Source of the DNA: Parachlorella kessleri
Lineage: Eukaryota > Chlorophyta > Trebouxiophyceae > Chlorellales > Chlorellaceae
Assembly: GCA_001598975.1 (NCBI GenBank)
Contig: BBXU01002222.1
Location: forward strand, 1-64,000
DNA: 64,000 nucleotides
Direction of reading: 5' to 3'
Both the position numbers and the translations under genes were made by a program. The notes below the pieces were generated by a model, which saw only the letters and a program-made list of their open reading frames with translations, was not told where the DNA came from and searched no databases. Below are positions 13,501-24,070 of the stretch, in pieces (positions within the stretch are counted from its first letter, which is position 1; every line of letters begins with the position of its first letter).

Positions 13501-15397
13501 GACGCGCCTGCGGGCGCGATCCAGCAGCAGGAGGAGGAACAGGGCCAGGAGCCGGAGCAGGAGCGGGAGCGGGAGCGGGAGATCCTGCAGGAGCAGGAGC
13601 GGGAACAGGGGCAAGAGCGGGAGCAGGAGATCCTGCAGGGGCAGGAGGGGGGGCAGTCACTGCAGCCCGACGACCCTCCCACGGTACCTGTACCCGCTGC
13701 CGACCTACAGCAGGGGGAACAGGTGCAGCCTGCAGCCTCGACAGGAGCTGCCCCTGCGCTTCTGGCAACCCTTAGCCACACTAGCGCTGGCGCTGACCGC
13801 CCCTCACCACCGCGGCTGGCTGTGGATGCTGCGACAGGAAAGGGAGTGGCGGGCACTGCTGGCAAGAGCGGTGGCATTACTGAAGCAGACGTAGACCCGG
13901 CGACGGCTTTAGAAGACTTCCTAGCATTCCAGGTGGATGCGCCACAGGGCACAGCACAGGCTGCTTCGCCTGCTCCGTCGGACGGGCCGGAAGAGCAGGC
14001 AGAGCAGGCTCAGCCGGCAGGTCCGCATGAAGGAGAGATGCCTGAAACAGCGGGTAGCATGCCCAGCAAGAGCCCACCGGCGGTCGGGGCGGGTGAGGAG
14101 GGTGCTGAAGGCGGAGCTGCTGCTGAGCAGGTGTCCTCAGTGGCACGGTGTACTGGCGGCGGCTCCAGCAGCAAGCGCAGCGCAGAGGAGGCACCAGCTC
14201 AGCAGCAGCAGCCACCGGCCAAAAGAGCTGCCACGGCCGGGCGGTTGCTTCATGACGGCATCCGGAATGGCTTCCAAGAGGGTGGGGGTGTTGAGGATGT
14301 CACTGCTGAGAACGAAGAAGGGGAGGAGGAAAGCGAGGAAGGGGAGCTTAGCCAGGAGTGGGAGCCGGCGCTGCCCGACCCACTGGCGCCCTCGTTCATG
14401 CCTGGCTCAGTAGCGGCAGGTATGGCGTGACCCTGGCTGGGCGTCAGCTGCTGCTAGTGCTGCCACTGCTGGCCTAACTCCTTGCTGATGAACGTGGTGT
14501 GCTTGGGTTCAAGCTCACTGGCTGGGTTCTGCTGCCGCAACGACTTCGAGGACTTTGTTACCTACTCGGCTAGTTTACCCAAAGTTAGGACCCAGGCTTG
14601 CCCCTGCTGTGTGACTCCCGAGCCCACCCCATATATGCTGTCCTTGGTGTGCACCATTGCTGTCCCTCCCCCCGCCTTCTCTCAATCGCGCTCCAATCCC
14701 CATCAATCAATTGGCTTTCAGCATAGCATGTGCCGCAGATGCGCTTGTGCCACCTTGCAGGGCTATCCACAGATGCCCTCAGCCAGCTGCCACGCACCTG
14801 CCCGCCCTGCGGGGCCACCCTGGCCACCCACAGGGACTACCTGAGGCACCTGGCCAGCTCAGGGCATGCCCAGCAGGCCAAGGCGGCCTTGCACGCTCTG
14901 GGTGAGGTGTAGCTAGGTGCTGCATGCGTGAGGTTCCAAGGGCCCGCGCTGTGATGGGGGCCAACCAGGCAAGCGGGCTGCAGAAGCCGGGCGGCGCGCA
15001 GGTTGCTGACACGCTCTTCAGCTCTTGCTGGTCCCAAATGGTGTGCAATATGGGTGTTAACTATTGGCATATTGCTGCCCATCTTGCACCGTCTCATCTA
15101 TGGCCAGGCACGTCACAAGCTATGGCCTTCCTTGTTGCTCACCCTCACCCTCACCCTTCCCGCGCTCCGATGCAGACAAGGCGGCCGCCTCTGCTCGCAC
15201 CCGACCTGGAGAGTCGCTCAAGTCGTCCCTGCAGCCACTGCTGGGCCGCCGCTATCACTGCCACGCCTGTGGGCTCTCACTGCCTTGCCAGGGCTTCCTA
15301 GAGCACCTGCTGGCGGCAGAGCACTCAGCTGCACTACAGCAGCAGCTGAGCGGGAGCAGTAGCGGGGCTAGGCTGGAGGGAGATGGGCAGGCAGGGC

Positions 15398-15448
<51 letters not shown>

Positions 15449-17666
15449 GAAGCCAGGCCAGCAAAGGGCAAGGAGGCAGCGTAAAGCAGGTGGGAACGAG
15501 CGTGTTCTTGGTTGTGTCGCAAAGTGATGTGTAACTTCTGTTCTGCTTCTGCAGGGGCAGCCTGGCTCGCAGCTCGTGCTCAAGGCTTGTGACTAGTACT
15601 GCATAGCTGGATCATTTGTTTGGGTGATGATGTTTCAGTATTGCAAGCATGGGAGAAGGCGAGCACTTGGTGGTGAACACACTGGCTGCATCAACCACAC
15701 CTACTGACTAGTTGGTGCATGTGCTGTGTTCGAACAGGACGTACAGCAGACAGAGCAGACGGACAGCATGCCGAGAGATGTCAAGGGCACAGCAGCAGGC
15801 CCCAGCAGCTCAGGTCAGCAGGCAGGGCAGGCAGGGCAGGCGCAGCATGGGCAAGAGGCACAGCAGCCCAGACAGGCACAGCAGGGGCAGGCAGGGCTTG
15901 GTGAGCCAGGCAGCGCAGCAGGCCAGCGGCTCCCACCTGCTGCTGGGGCTAGCACCCCAGCCAAGCGGCGCTCAGCTTCTCCCTCCCCTTCCGAGCATGG
16001 CCCTGCCTCCAAAGTGGGTCGCAGCGCGGTGCGTAGCAGCCCCAATGCAGGTCCCATGGCTGTGTTGAAAAAGGACTGCTCGCCGCACGCGCCGCAGCAG
16101 CAGGCACAGCGCGCAGACCGTCCGGCGACACCGTCGGGCAGCACTTTGCAGCAGCAGCAGGAGGAGCCCACCAAGCCCATGAGTCGCCCTGGTGCCCCTC
16201 CTACAAGCACCACCACCAGCACGAGCGGCGGCTCCGGCGGCGACCGCAGCGTCAGCCGGGGCCGCGGCGGCAGGCTGATGGTCCCAGAGCAGCTGCCGAC
16301 CCGGCGCTCCAGCGGCAGTAATGGTAGCCGTGCCGGCATCGGCAGCAAGGGTGTGGGACCTCAGAGGCGAGCCACGGCTCAAACGCAGCAGACTCCTCCA
16401 AGGCCCATTGGGCATGCCGTACCGCAGGCTACTGCCTCCTACCGCAGGTCACCGCCCGCACCACTGCGGCAGGCCAGCGGGGGCTCAGCAGGCGGTGCCA
16501 GTGCCAGCAGGGACCCCCGTCGCCCCTCCTCGGGGGTCCCACCGGCCCCACAGCGGCTGCCGGTGCCCCAGCAGAAACTGCCTCCGCGCTGGCCGGCGCC
16601 GCCCCCACAGCAGGCACAGCATGCTGCGCCCTGGCATGCAGGCCAGCACAGCGGGCAGGGCAGGCCGCCTCCGCCACCCTCCGCAGCGCAGGCGGCACCT
16701 CCGCCGCAGCAAGGCCAGGCGGCCCCACCAGGCTTCCGTGGGCAAGGAGCGCCAGCGCTGCAAGTGCAGCCAGGCCAGGCAGCGCTATTGCAGGATCGCC
16801 TAGGCATGGTGGGGGCGTATCGTGGCCAGGATGGGCTGCAGTCGGACGCTGCCGTGGTGCAGCAGATGTCGGCGGGTTTGGCACTGTTGCAGCAAGGGCA
16901 GCCAGGCCTGGCAGGCCTGCAGCAGTGGGCGCCGTCAGCAACGGCGGCAAGCAACCAAGTGCTTCCTTGGGCGCCGCCACCCTCACAGCCGCCTCCTCAG
17001 CAGCAGATGCAGCAGGCTGCCAGCTATAGAGGGTTTCAGCCTGCCTCGGGGCCCGGCTTTGCTGCCACAAACCCAGGGGCGTCGGCGGGCTGCTACCCCT
17101 CCGGGGCTAGCCAGGGGGGGCAAACATACCAGCCGACATTAAGCCAGCAGCAGCAAAGCTATCAGCAGGGGGCACTGCAGGAGCCTCTCCAGCCTCACCT
17201 TGTGCAGCCACTGCCGCCACTGCAGTATCAGTCTGCTATTGCTGCTGGACAGAACACTCCGATCGACCTGGCTGCCGGCAGATACCTGGCCGGGGTGAGT
17301 GCCATGCCTAGCAGCATCTCAGAGCTGCGTGGACAACAAGCACCAGGGCAAACCTACCTACAGCAGCCCCTGCAGCAGGCACCTGCAGCTCAGCATCCCC
17401 CAGCGCAGCAGCTAGGGCAGTACCAGGGGCCGCCGGCAGGGCAGCCTCAACTGCAGCAGCCTTCACCCAGCTACACCTCTGGACCTTACCAGCTCCTACA
17501 GCAACAGGATCAGCAACAGAGCCAACCTCCGCCACAGCAGGCACAGCAGCAGTACCAGGTTGCGCCACAAGGGGTGTGGGTGCATCAAGGAGGTCCGCAG
17601 CAGTCCCTGCCGGCGTGGCAGGGCCAGCTGCATCAGGCGGCTCAGCAGCGCTGGCCCCAACAGTAG
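6023..17666 (+). CDS. Giant Gln-rich protein with four A/B pairs of U1/C2H2-like zinc fingers
   Basis: I do not recognise an ortholog. Frame-consistent exons: 6023–6212, 6485–6589, 6815–8950, 9336–9479, 9904–10347, 10668–10811, 11250–11696, 12045–12185, about 12401–12569, 13125–14419, 14761–14901, 15176–15489, 15738–17666; the sum is 7599 nt (2532 residues). The N-terminus has a short coiled coil (ELARLREENEKLKAS). Next is a long Gln/Ala/Glu-rich region with a CAG-coded Gln run, then eight zinc fingers, and finally a Pro/Gln-rich disordered tail of more than 600 residues. Fingers alternate: type A (CPPC, about 12 residues, then H-x5-H within YLQH..S..H) and type B (FHCHAC or YHCWAC, then H-x5-H). 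Both resemble the U1/matrin-type fingers of RNA-binding proteins, so RNA binding is an inference. Nearly all introns in the array are phase 1. The start of exon 9 is the least certain boundary. The 12569/13125 intron is GC–AG. An alternative last exon beginning at about 15556 would stop at about 15593. Confidence 0.8.
7477..7508 (+). repeat. CAG run coding poly-Gln
   Basis: About ten uninterrupted CAG codons lie inside the third exon of the zinc-finger gene and code a Gln stretch within a wider Gln-rich region. Such runs commonly vary in length between individuals. Confidence 0.9.
12621..12734. repeat. Pentanucleotide TCGAG microsatellite
   Basis: The stretch from about 12635 to 12718 is built of TCGAG units, including one CTCGAG inversion point, flanked by degenerate TCTAG/TTTAG variants. 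It sits about 50 bp into the GC–AG intron that splits the third B-type zinc finger. The motif is close to self-complementary and could form hairpins. Confidence 0.9.
15400..15447 (+). repeat. CAG run coding poly-Gln
   Basis: Sixteen CAG codons in a row follow the fourth B-type zinc finger, inside exon 15176–15489. This is the longest pure Gln run of the zinc-finger gene. Confidence 0.9.
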
Positions 17667-18358
17667 CATCAGCGGGGAGTCTCGCTTGGCATCTAAGACG
17701 GTGTAGCAGCTCTGAACTTTCAAGTGGCTGTCCTTAATGCACTGGTTTTAGAATTGAACTACTATTGTTTCTGGATTGGAGTAGATATGACCATAGAATG
17801 CAGCCACGTTGTCTGACACCTGCATGTATGCAGTGCAAGTTTAGCACCCTTCAGAATGAAGGAGTCTAGACGGGGAGTGGTTGTTGCTGGCTGCTTCGTA
17901 GATCGCCCTGCTTGGCTATTTGGCGCTTTGAAAAATCATTGAGGGGAGGCGAGCTGATTTCCACTTGGTAGCTTGCAGCTGTGATTCACTCTTAGGTCTG
18001 GAAACCTGAGAGCTTACCCTCCTTTCGGCAATGAGAAAGTCGGGCAGCCCTTGAGCACAAGGGTATGCCAATGTGGCATGCAATGTGGAGCTCCTGATGG
18101 ACCACAGCATGCACAGCACGCCTTGACTCACGCCTCCCTCAGGGAAGGTGCATATAAGCTGGACCTGTATGGCGCGCAAACGTGCTGAAAACAATGCGAG
18201 GTGGAACATCCCCGACCGGGACGAAGCGACCTGTTCTCTGCCAAACGTCTGTCCGGGGGGATGACAGATGACCCACTGGCCCAGTGGACACTGACGTTCG
18301 CCACCGCTGTGCACTACTGAGCTTCTTGAACCTAGGGACTGTTTGGTGCTTTCGCGCA
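17667..18358. other. Intergenic stretch between zinc-finger gene and GT64 copy 1
   Basis: It should hold the 3' UTR of the zinc-finger gene and the promoter and 5' UTR of GT64 copy 1. Short open frames here show no family resemblance. I found no clear polyadenylation signal or repeat. Confidence 0.5.
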
Positions 18359-19939
18359 ATGCTACCAAGGCGAGTACAGTGGGACCATCATTGGTATTGC
18401 CAGCCAGTCAGGCCCATCGGCGCACGGCTCCTACTCTTGCTTCTGCCGCTGCTCGGGGTGGTCCTAGCCAGTTACTGCCTAGGGCCACCTGCCTATTCCA
18501 AGGTAGGCAGGTGGCTCCAAGGTCAACAGCTGATGAAGGCGCCACGAGGCCTCCCACGGGGCCTGCTGGAGGAAAGCAGCTTTACACTGGTGACTCTGTC
18601 ACATTCGCCTCGGCTGCGGTCCTTACAGACGTGGGTTGCACACTATGGAAGCTGCCCTGGAGGTGAGTCGTAGGCTTAGCACAAAATTTCCATAGTGCTG
18701 GCAGCCTGTTCTAAACCTGGCCCAGAGGCAAGCGCCTTGCTTGCACTTGACCGGTTGCGGCAGTTCGCAGGGTATCCCATGGTTAGGCAAATGATGCTGG
18801 ACGGGGAGGCATGATGCATGCTGAGCCTAGCAGGGCACATCATGCTGCAGTCCAGGCAATCATCATTGTTTGGGACGAATCTCCACTGGACGAGAACCAG
18901 GACCTGCCACGGGTCCCAGTGCCCCTAAAGGTCCGCCGAGAGGCCAGTGACAGCCTGAACAACCGCTTCCAACCAGATGCAGACATACGCACCAGGGCTG
19001 TGCTAATGCTGGACGACGATGTAATGATAAGGTGAGCTAATGAAAGGCCGACTTGCCCATGCGTCGCTGGTGATTAATACACGCTGCTGCTGGTGCTGGC
19101 AACAGTCTGCTGTTGCAACAAATTCAGGCCCTGAAGGGTGCGACCAACCGCCTTGCAGGTGTGAGGTCGTCAGCCAAGCATTTGCTGCCTGGCGGCAACA
19201 GCAGCACAAGCTGGTGGGCTTCTTCCCACGAAGAGCTGTGGTTGACAGTCAGAAGCCGTCATACAACCTCGTTGATGACTACACCAGAGGCGCATACAAC
19301 CTGATATTGACAAAGGGAACCTTTATGGACAGCAGAGCATTCCAGATGTATGCCAGCCCTCCATATGCCAAAGGTAGGAAGCCCAAGTGTCAGTGCTTTG
19401 ACTTCAAGGGCGCCCCCACTAATGTCCTGCATGGTTCTGGTCAGAGCACCCCTGCCATGCTGTGTTGGGCGCTTTACACCATGCACCATATGCGCAATGC
19501 ATCCACCTGGCACGCAAGCACCCTATCTGAAAGTGCTCCTTGCCGTGCAGCACGGCATTTGGTGGATGCCCTTCAGAACTGCGAGGACATCCTCATGAAT
19601 TTTGTGTGGGCCAAGGAGATGCGGGCAGAACTGGGTGCCGCAGCCAACAGCACCGTGCTGTTTGCCAGCCCTCAATGCTATGCAGAGACCAGCAAGCTGT
19701 GCCGAGCACCAGGTGCAGAATGGAGCATCAGCATGGGATCCCGCAGCAAGACGCATCTCAGGAACCGGGCACTTTGTGGTCAGCTGTTTGCGGAGATGCT
19801 GGGGAGCAACCCCCTGCCACACGTGCCTTTTGAGAAGTCGACGGTTCGACCTCGGGAGATTTGGCCTGAGAAGGCAGATGGGTGGGTAGCCCAGGGCTAC
19901 AACTCCAGTTTGGCCCAGCTGTTTAGAAGCCAATGTTGA
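18359..19939 (+). CDS. GT64 family glycosyltransferase, tandem copy 1
   Basis: This is a type II membrane protein of the exostosin C-terminal (GT64) class. Exons are 18359–18662, 18851–19031, 19159–19373 and 19551–19939, giving 362 residues. A hydrophobic anchor (LLLLLLPLLGVVLASY) near residue 25 should hold it in the Golgi membrane. The stem is followed by FTLVTLSHSPR, then VRREASDSLNNRF and LMLDDDVMIR; the DDD is the metal/UDP-sugar motif of the family. Next come LVGFFPR, YNLILTKGTFMD and NCEDILMNFVWAKEMR, whose acidic pair is probably catalytic. This copy is the most diverged of the three. Members transfer GlcNAc or related sugars to glycans or glycolipids; the acceptor here is unknown. 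Its third intron (177 nt) has no stop and keeps frame, so intron retention would still give an open protein. Confidence 0.87.
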
Positions 19940-20731
19940 TACAGCAGGCGTCAGCAGTTATGAACTTGAGTTGAGCTTAAGCGCTGTATTAGGAGTTGTC
20001 CTGTTTATCTATTCCCTCATCGCTGGTTAGCTCCGTGTGCAGCCGTGGCCTCCTACCCACAGCCTGCACTTTCTCTTTAGGCTGCTTGAGATTGCTTTAA
20101 GTCTACTGTCACCTGCAACTACGGCTTGCAAGACAGGTCTCTGCTAACTTATGACTTCAGTTGCCCTGTGCATACTGCTAGCTTCTAACAGCATGTTCAA
20201 ACGCCTCACTCCCTGTTTTTACCGATTTGTATATCGTCCCAGCCTTCTTGGCCCAGGTAGCTCACTCACTGCACTTACAGCGTCAAGTAGTTTGTGTTGC
20301 TCGACACAACACAGTACACTCACGTGTCCTTCATTATAGTTCGTCCTCCACCAGGTCAAGTGCTTGATCGAGGAAACGAACGACAATTTAGCAAGCTTGG
20401 AATGCGAACTCATGTGCCAACTCTCCTCCTGGACGCGCCGATGGTCTCGCGGGTCATGCTGTTCAGGAACACTGCAGCAGCCATAAAAGTGTCTTCTTGC
20501 AATTCTTTCGGTAGCTGTCTCGGCAGCTGATGAGTGTGCTGTCCCATCAAAGCATTCCTAGCTGGCAGCGAGCATGCGTCGCATGTGACTATCAGGATCT
20601 GGGGCTGCCGTCCAACTAACGCGCTGTTGTCAATTCCCTACAGGATACCTCTTCTGCTGTCGTGCCAGTTTCCTCGTGCCAGCATCCAGTGCCACCAGTC
20701 ATCACCACATGTATGGCAGGCATGACTTGCT
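19940..20731. other. Intergenic stretch between GT64 copies 1 and 2
   Basis: It holds the 3' UTR of copy 1 and the upstream region of copy 2. A plus-strand open stretch at about 20354–20490 looks slightly coding-like (IEETNDNLASLE) but has no recognisable family and I do not call it. The last 210 bp contain the short blocks shared with the copy 3 upstream region. Confidence 0.5.
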
Positions 20732-22495
20732 ATGAAACAAAGCAAGCGAGGTTTTTTTTGTGTATTTCTACTGTCACAGTTGCTTTTACTCTTTGGACTC
20801 TCGCTGGCAACTGACAGTTGGCCGCCGCCCATGCTTTCGAGACTGGGAGGTTGGCTTGTCCAGCAGCAGGAACAAGAGCCCACAAAGCTCCTCGAGACCA
20901 GCTTTACGCTGATGACGGTGTCTCATTCGCCGCGGCTACTGTCGTTGCAGAGTTGGGTTGCGCACTATGGCAGCTGCCCTGGAGGTGAGGGAGGGAGTTA
21001 ACGCAGGACCCCGCCTCGTCTGCTGTTGAGTCTGTGCAAGTTCTGTTAGCACCTTGAGCTTTGCCTGACAGAGGTCAGAGGTGTCAGTATCCCCTCTGAT
21101 GTCTAAACAAAGTGCAGGTGGTGTTCTGCCCCGGTGCAGTTGCGGAGGTTGTTATTGTCTGGAACAGCGGGCCCATAGACCAAAGCCGGGACTTACCAAA
21201 GGTGTCAGTGCCAGTGAGAGTCCGTAAGGAGGCCATCAACAGTCTCAACAACCGCTTCCTGCCAGACCGTCACATACACACAAGGGCAGTGCTCATGCTG
21301 GATGATGATGTGATTATACGGTGAGCAGATGCTTACTGTAAGGTTGTCATAAGGTGTCCCAACAAGATTGTCCCAGCAGGATACCATGGCATCCTCCTGT
21401 AGCCTTTACGCAGCATCCAGCTTCCTTGGTGGAGTGTTCACAAAGCCTGGCCAGTCCTTTGTTACATGGCTTCCGGGCCTTTCCCTTCAAAAAATTCCAG
21501 CATCCTCCACCTTGCCGGGCTGGGCAGGTACTGTGTTGTGAGGTACGGTTGTCTTCCCGCCTGCTTCTGCCAGGTGTAAGGACATCAGCGCCGCTTTTGC
21601 AGCCTGGCGTGAGCACCCCGACAAGCTGGTGGGGTTCTTCCCACGCAAGGCTGTCTTGGACCCACAGCGCCCACTGTACAGCCCCTACTTTGACTACCAG
21701 AAAGGGTCATATAATCTGGTGCTGACGAAGGGGACCTTCATGGACGTGCGGTCGTTTGATTTTTACTTCAGCTCGCGGTACGCTGAAGGTACGTGTTTGC
21801 GGCTGGCGGCGCACGGGGTGGCTGCAAGAACAGTGTCTGCACCTGGTTTAGGCCTGACCGGTGCTGGGCGTCGCTGTCTTCGTGCCATGGCATACAAATC
21901 TTACCTTAGGACTGCCATACACTGGGGGCGGTGGGTGTTCCAGTGCCTGCCCATAGTCGTGCGCGCTGTACCAGCTCACAGCGTTCTGTCCACCACCTCC
22001 CAGGCATGAGCACAGGTGTGGATAGCTGCAACGCCTTGTGAGGATAGTTGATGTCGCGAATGGCTCTTTCTCCCCCCTCCCTGCCTTCCTCGCGCTGCAG
22101 TACGACAGCTGGTGGACACTTGGTTCAACTGCGAGGACATCCTCATGAACTTTGTGTGGGCAAAGGAGATGCGGACAGAGCGGGGTGGTGCTGCCAACAC
22201 CACCGTGCTGTTCTCCAACCCACGATGTTTCCTGGAGACCAGCAAGCTGTGCCGGAAACCAGGCGTGAACTGGAGTCTCAGCATGGGTCCCCGTGGGAAG
22301 ACACACCTCAACGCCCGAGCTCACTGTGTTCAGCGGTTTGGGGAGCTGCTGGGGGCCGACTTGCTGACGGACGTGCCTAATGATCCCTCGACCGTGGGGC
22401 CCACCGAGGTCTGGGTAGATGATGTTGACGGCTGGATAGTCGAGGGGCCGGAGTTCAGCGTGGGCCGGCTCTTGAGGACTCGCTGTCCACCATAA
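20732..22495 (+). CDS. GT64 family glycosyltransferase, tandem copy 2
   Basis: Exons 20732–20984, 21140–21320, 21574–21788 and 22101–22495 give 347 residues. The start is the ATG just before a signal anchor (FLLSQLLLLFGLSLAT). Conserved blocks follow in the same order as the sister copies: FTLMTVSHSPR, NSLNNRF, LMLDDDVIIR, CKDISAAFAAWREHPDKLVG, FFPRKAVLDPQRP, YNLVLTKGTFMDVRS, NCEDILMNFVWAKEMR, LCRKPGVNW, and a short end after LLRTRC. DDD is the family metal-binding motif, and the second-site CED probably supplies the catalytic acid. It is very similar to copy 3 from exon 2 onward, so the two arose recently from one another. An AATAAA lies about 107 bp past the stop (22602). The acceptor glycan is unknown. 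Confidence 0.9.
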
Positions 22496-23309
22496 CCTGC
22501 TGATGGCGGCAGGTAGTGCGAGTATTAGGGTAGGTAGCTGTCGATGGGCAGTGATGGATGCAAAGTTGGTTCTTGTGCCGGCCTGCGCCAGGCCTCAGTG
22601 CAATAAAGAATAGGTAGGTAGCTGTGAATAATCGGTGCTGTACCTTACTCTTTTCCCCCCTAAAGCTAGTCCTGTCCTCATGTGTCTAAATATAGGTTTA
22701 GGTTTATTGTGCTGCTAGCACGTTCGCATCTACGGCACATGCTCTGTCTGTTGCTGTGGGAAGCGAATAGGTTGAATGATTGACACAGTGCTGGAAGCAA
22801 AGTTCGCTTTGGTGCCAGCCTAAATAGATAGTGTTTGCTGAGGGTTACAGTTGCTGTGCGCACGTTTTTGTTTGTCAGCCTGGTCTTACAGGGCTGCAGG
22901 CCAGGATGACTCTTTCACATGCCAAGTCATGAGCACAGCATGAGGCACGATAATCACATAAACCAAATGAACTCACGCTCGCTTGCTTCTCCCTCTGCAG
23001 CTTGCTTATCGAAACGCTTGTATTCCTGTGTAATGTACCCAGTATGTATCTGAGGTTTACGTCATCTGATGGGGTCCTCCTTCCTGTATGTTCCCTGTTT
23101 GTCGTGGCTACCAAGCTCTACAGTCGTTGTGAATTCTACTTGGATCTTGTAGTTTGTGGGCATAGTACATCCTGGCTTTCTTTGGCCCCACTGGGGGACT
23201 CACGGCAGCACGGTCAGGTGGCGGTGCGCTGTTAGACTAGACTAGTCGCTGTGTTTGGCTCTTCTACCGCATAGTTCGAATGCCTGCCTCCTTGTGTGGC
23301 ATCAAATGC

Positions 23310-23430
23310 ACATTTGACTGGGGTTAAGCCTTGGGAGCTGACGGCTGTGAGTAAGTCCACCCTTTTTGCTTCCTCACTTTGCTGCACAAGTCCGCAAAGA
23401 GCCCCAGCTCCTTGCCCCGTGTGCAGCTGC
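23310..23430 (-). pseudogene. Broken copy of the last exon of the ABC transporter gene
   Basis: On the minus strand this segment reads KELGLFADL, a spacer, then WTYSQPSAPKA and a stop. The true last exon of the ABC gene (26258–26368) reads [23 protein letters not shown]. The nucleotide match CCTTGGGAGCTGAC…GCTGTGAGTA (plus strand) is plain at both places. The relic has indels that break the frame and lacks the rest of the gene. It was probably carried here when the GT64 unit and the adjoining 3' end of the ABC gene were duplicated together. Confidence 0.72.
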
Positions 23431-23595
23431 AAAGCGTCAAAGCAGACGTTCATTGTCGATTTTCTTCATCTCATCTTTATCACTGGCCGGACTTCTTCAA
23501 TGACGCCATGCACGGCAAATCCTGGGACCAGAGAGAACTTCTTGCTTAGGCAGTCACTACCGCTCTAGAGCAGATCTGGCCAGCTGTACATGTAA

Positions 23596-23706
23596 CATTA
23601 TGGAACAACCCTGGGTTTTGAAAACGCAGCCACGGTTGACACACTGGAGGTGGCCGCTCTGTGGGATGACTACCTAGAAGCACCCTTGTTCAGATACCAC
23701 CTGAAG
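23596..23706 (+). pseudogene. Orphan exon-like segment of unknown origin
   Basis: The frame reads TLGFENAATVDTLEVAALWD and then DYLEAPLFRYHLK, immediately followed by a good splice donor (AAG|GTGAGA). A stop lies just upstream in frame with no acceptor in between, and I cannot find partner exons. I do not recognise the family. It looks like a stranded exon, or part of a gene I failed to assemble. Confidence 0.3.
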
Positions 23707-24070
23707 GTGAGAAAGCCTGTCTGTCTGAGAATCGCAACTGACCTGCAATTTGCCCTTGAAGGGCAGCGTATTGAATCCCACAGAGCAGCATTTGCACGCC
23801 GTCCTGCCACCCCAGTCAAGCTTTCTTAAACGTAATGCATTACTTGCCGCCATACATAAACCCAGTTTCATCGGCATCTGTCACGGCAGCTGATCATGCA
23901 GCTGATGAGTAGTCCTTCCTATAGTCCAAGACAGCACGCATCGCATGTGACAGCGCGTAGTCCTGGTTCTCTGTATGTGTGCACTGCGCCCCCAGCTACT
24001 GAGCTCTTCGATATGCTTAATTTACCTCCTTTGTCTTCAGTCCGTGCTACGCATCCGTATTGCAGGCCCA

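Larger units (their letters stand above)
9336..15489 (+). repeat. Tandem array of zinc-finger exon pairs (A1 B1 A2 B2 A3 B3 A4 B4)
   Basis: Type A exons are nearly equal in length and start and end in phase 1: 9336–9479 (144 nt), 10668–10811 (144), 12045–12185 (141), 14761–14901 (141). Each holds one CPPC finger. Type B fingers follow each one: 9904–10347, 11250–11696, a split pair ending 12569 and starting 13125, and 15176–15489. Each B finger is followed by a variable low-complexity tail rich in Ala and Gln. Matching length and phase indicate repeated duplication of a two-exon unit. Confidence 0.85.
22496..24070. other. Intergenic stretch between GT64 copies 2 and 3
   Basis: This 1.6-kb stretch holds the copy 2 3' UTR, with AATAAA at 22602, and a loosely repeated AT-richer segment (about 22550–22640 against 22780–22840). 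It also holds the ABC exon relic near 23310–23430 and an orphan exon-like piece at 23596–23706. The upstream region of copy 3 follows; its start at 24071 is preceded by a longer in-frame ATG at 23975. Confidence 0.6.

Noticed and set aside
13253..13768. Minus-strand Pro/Ala repeat protein (PAPAPAP blocks)
   Set aside because: Shadow of the Gln/Glu repeat region on the plus strand (GAGCAGGAGCGG units).
15815..16348. 177-codon minus-strand open frame rich in Ala, Cys and Pro
   Set aside because: Antisense shadow of the GC-rich Pro/Gln tail of the zinc-finger gene; composition follows from reading CAG/GCC repeats backwards.
9095..17925. Shared string CGCCCTGCTTGGC.ATTTGG at about 9099 and 17905 as a dispersed element
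   Set aside because: Only about 19 bp match, with no extension on either side; could be chance in this base composition.
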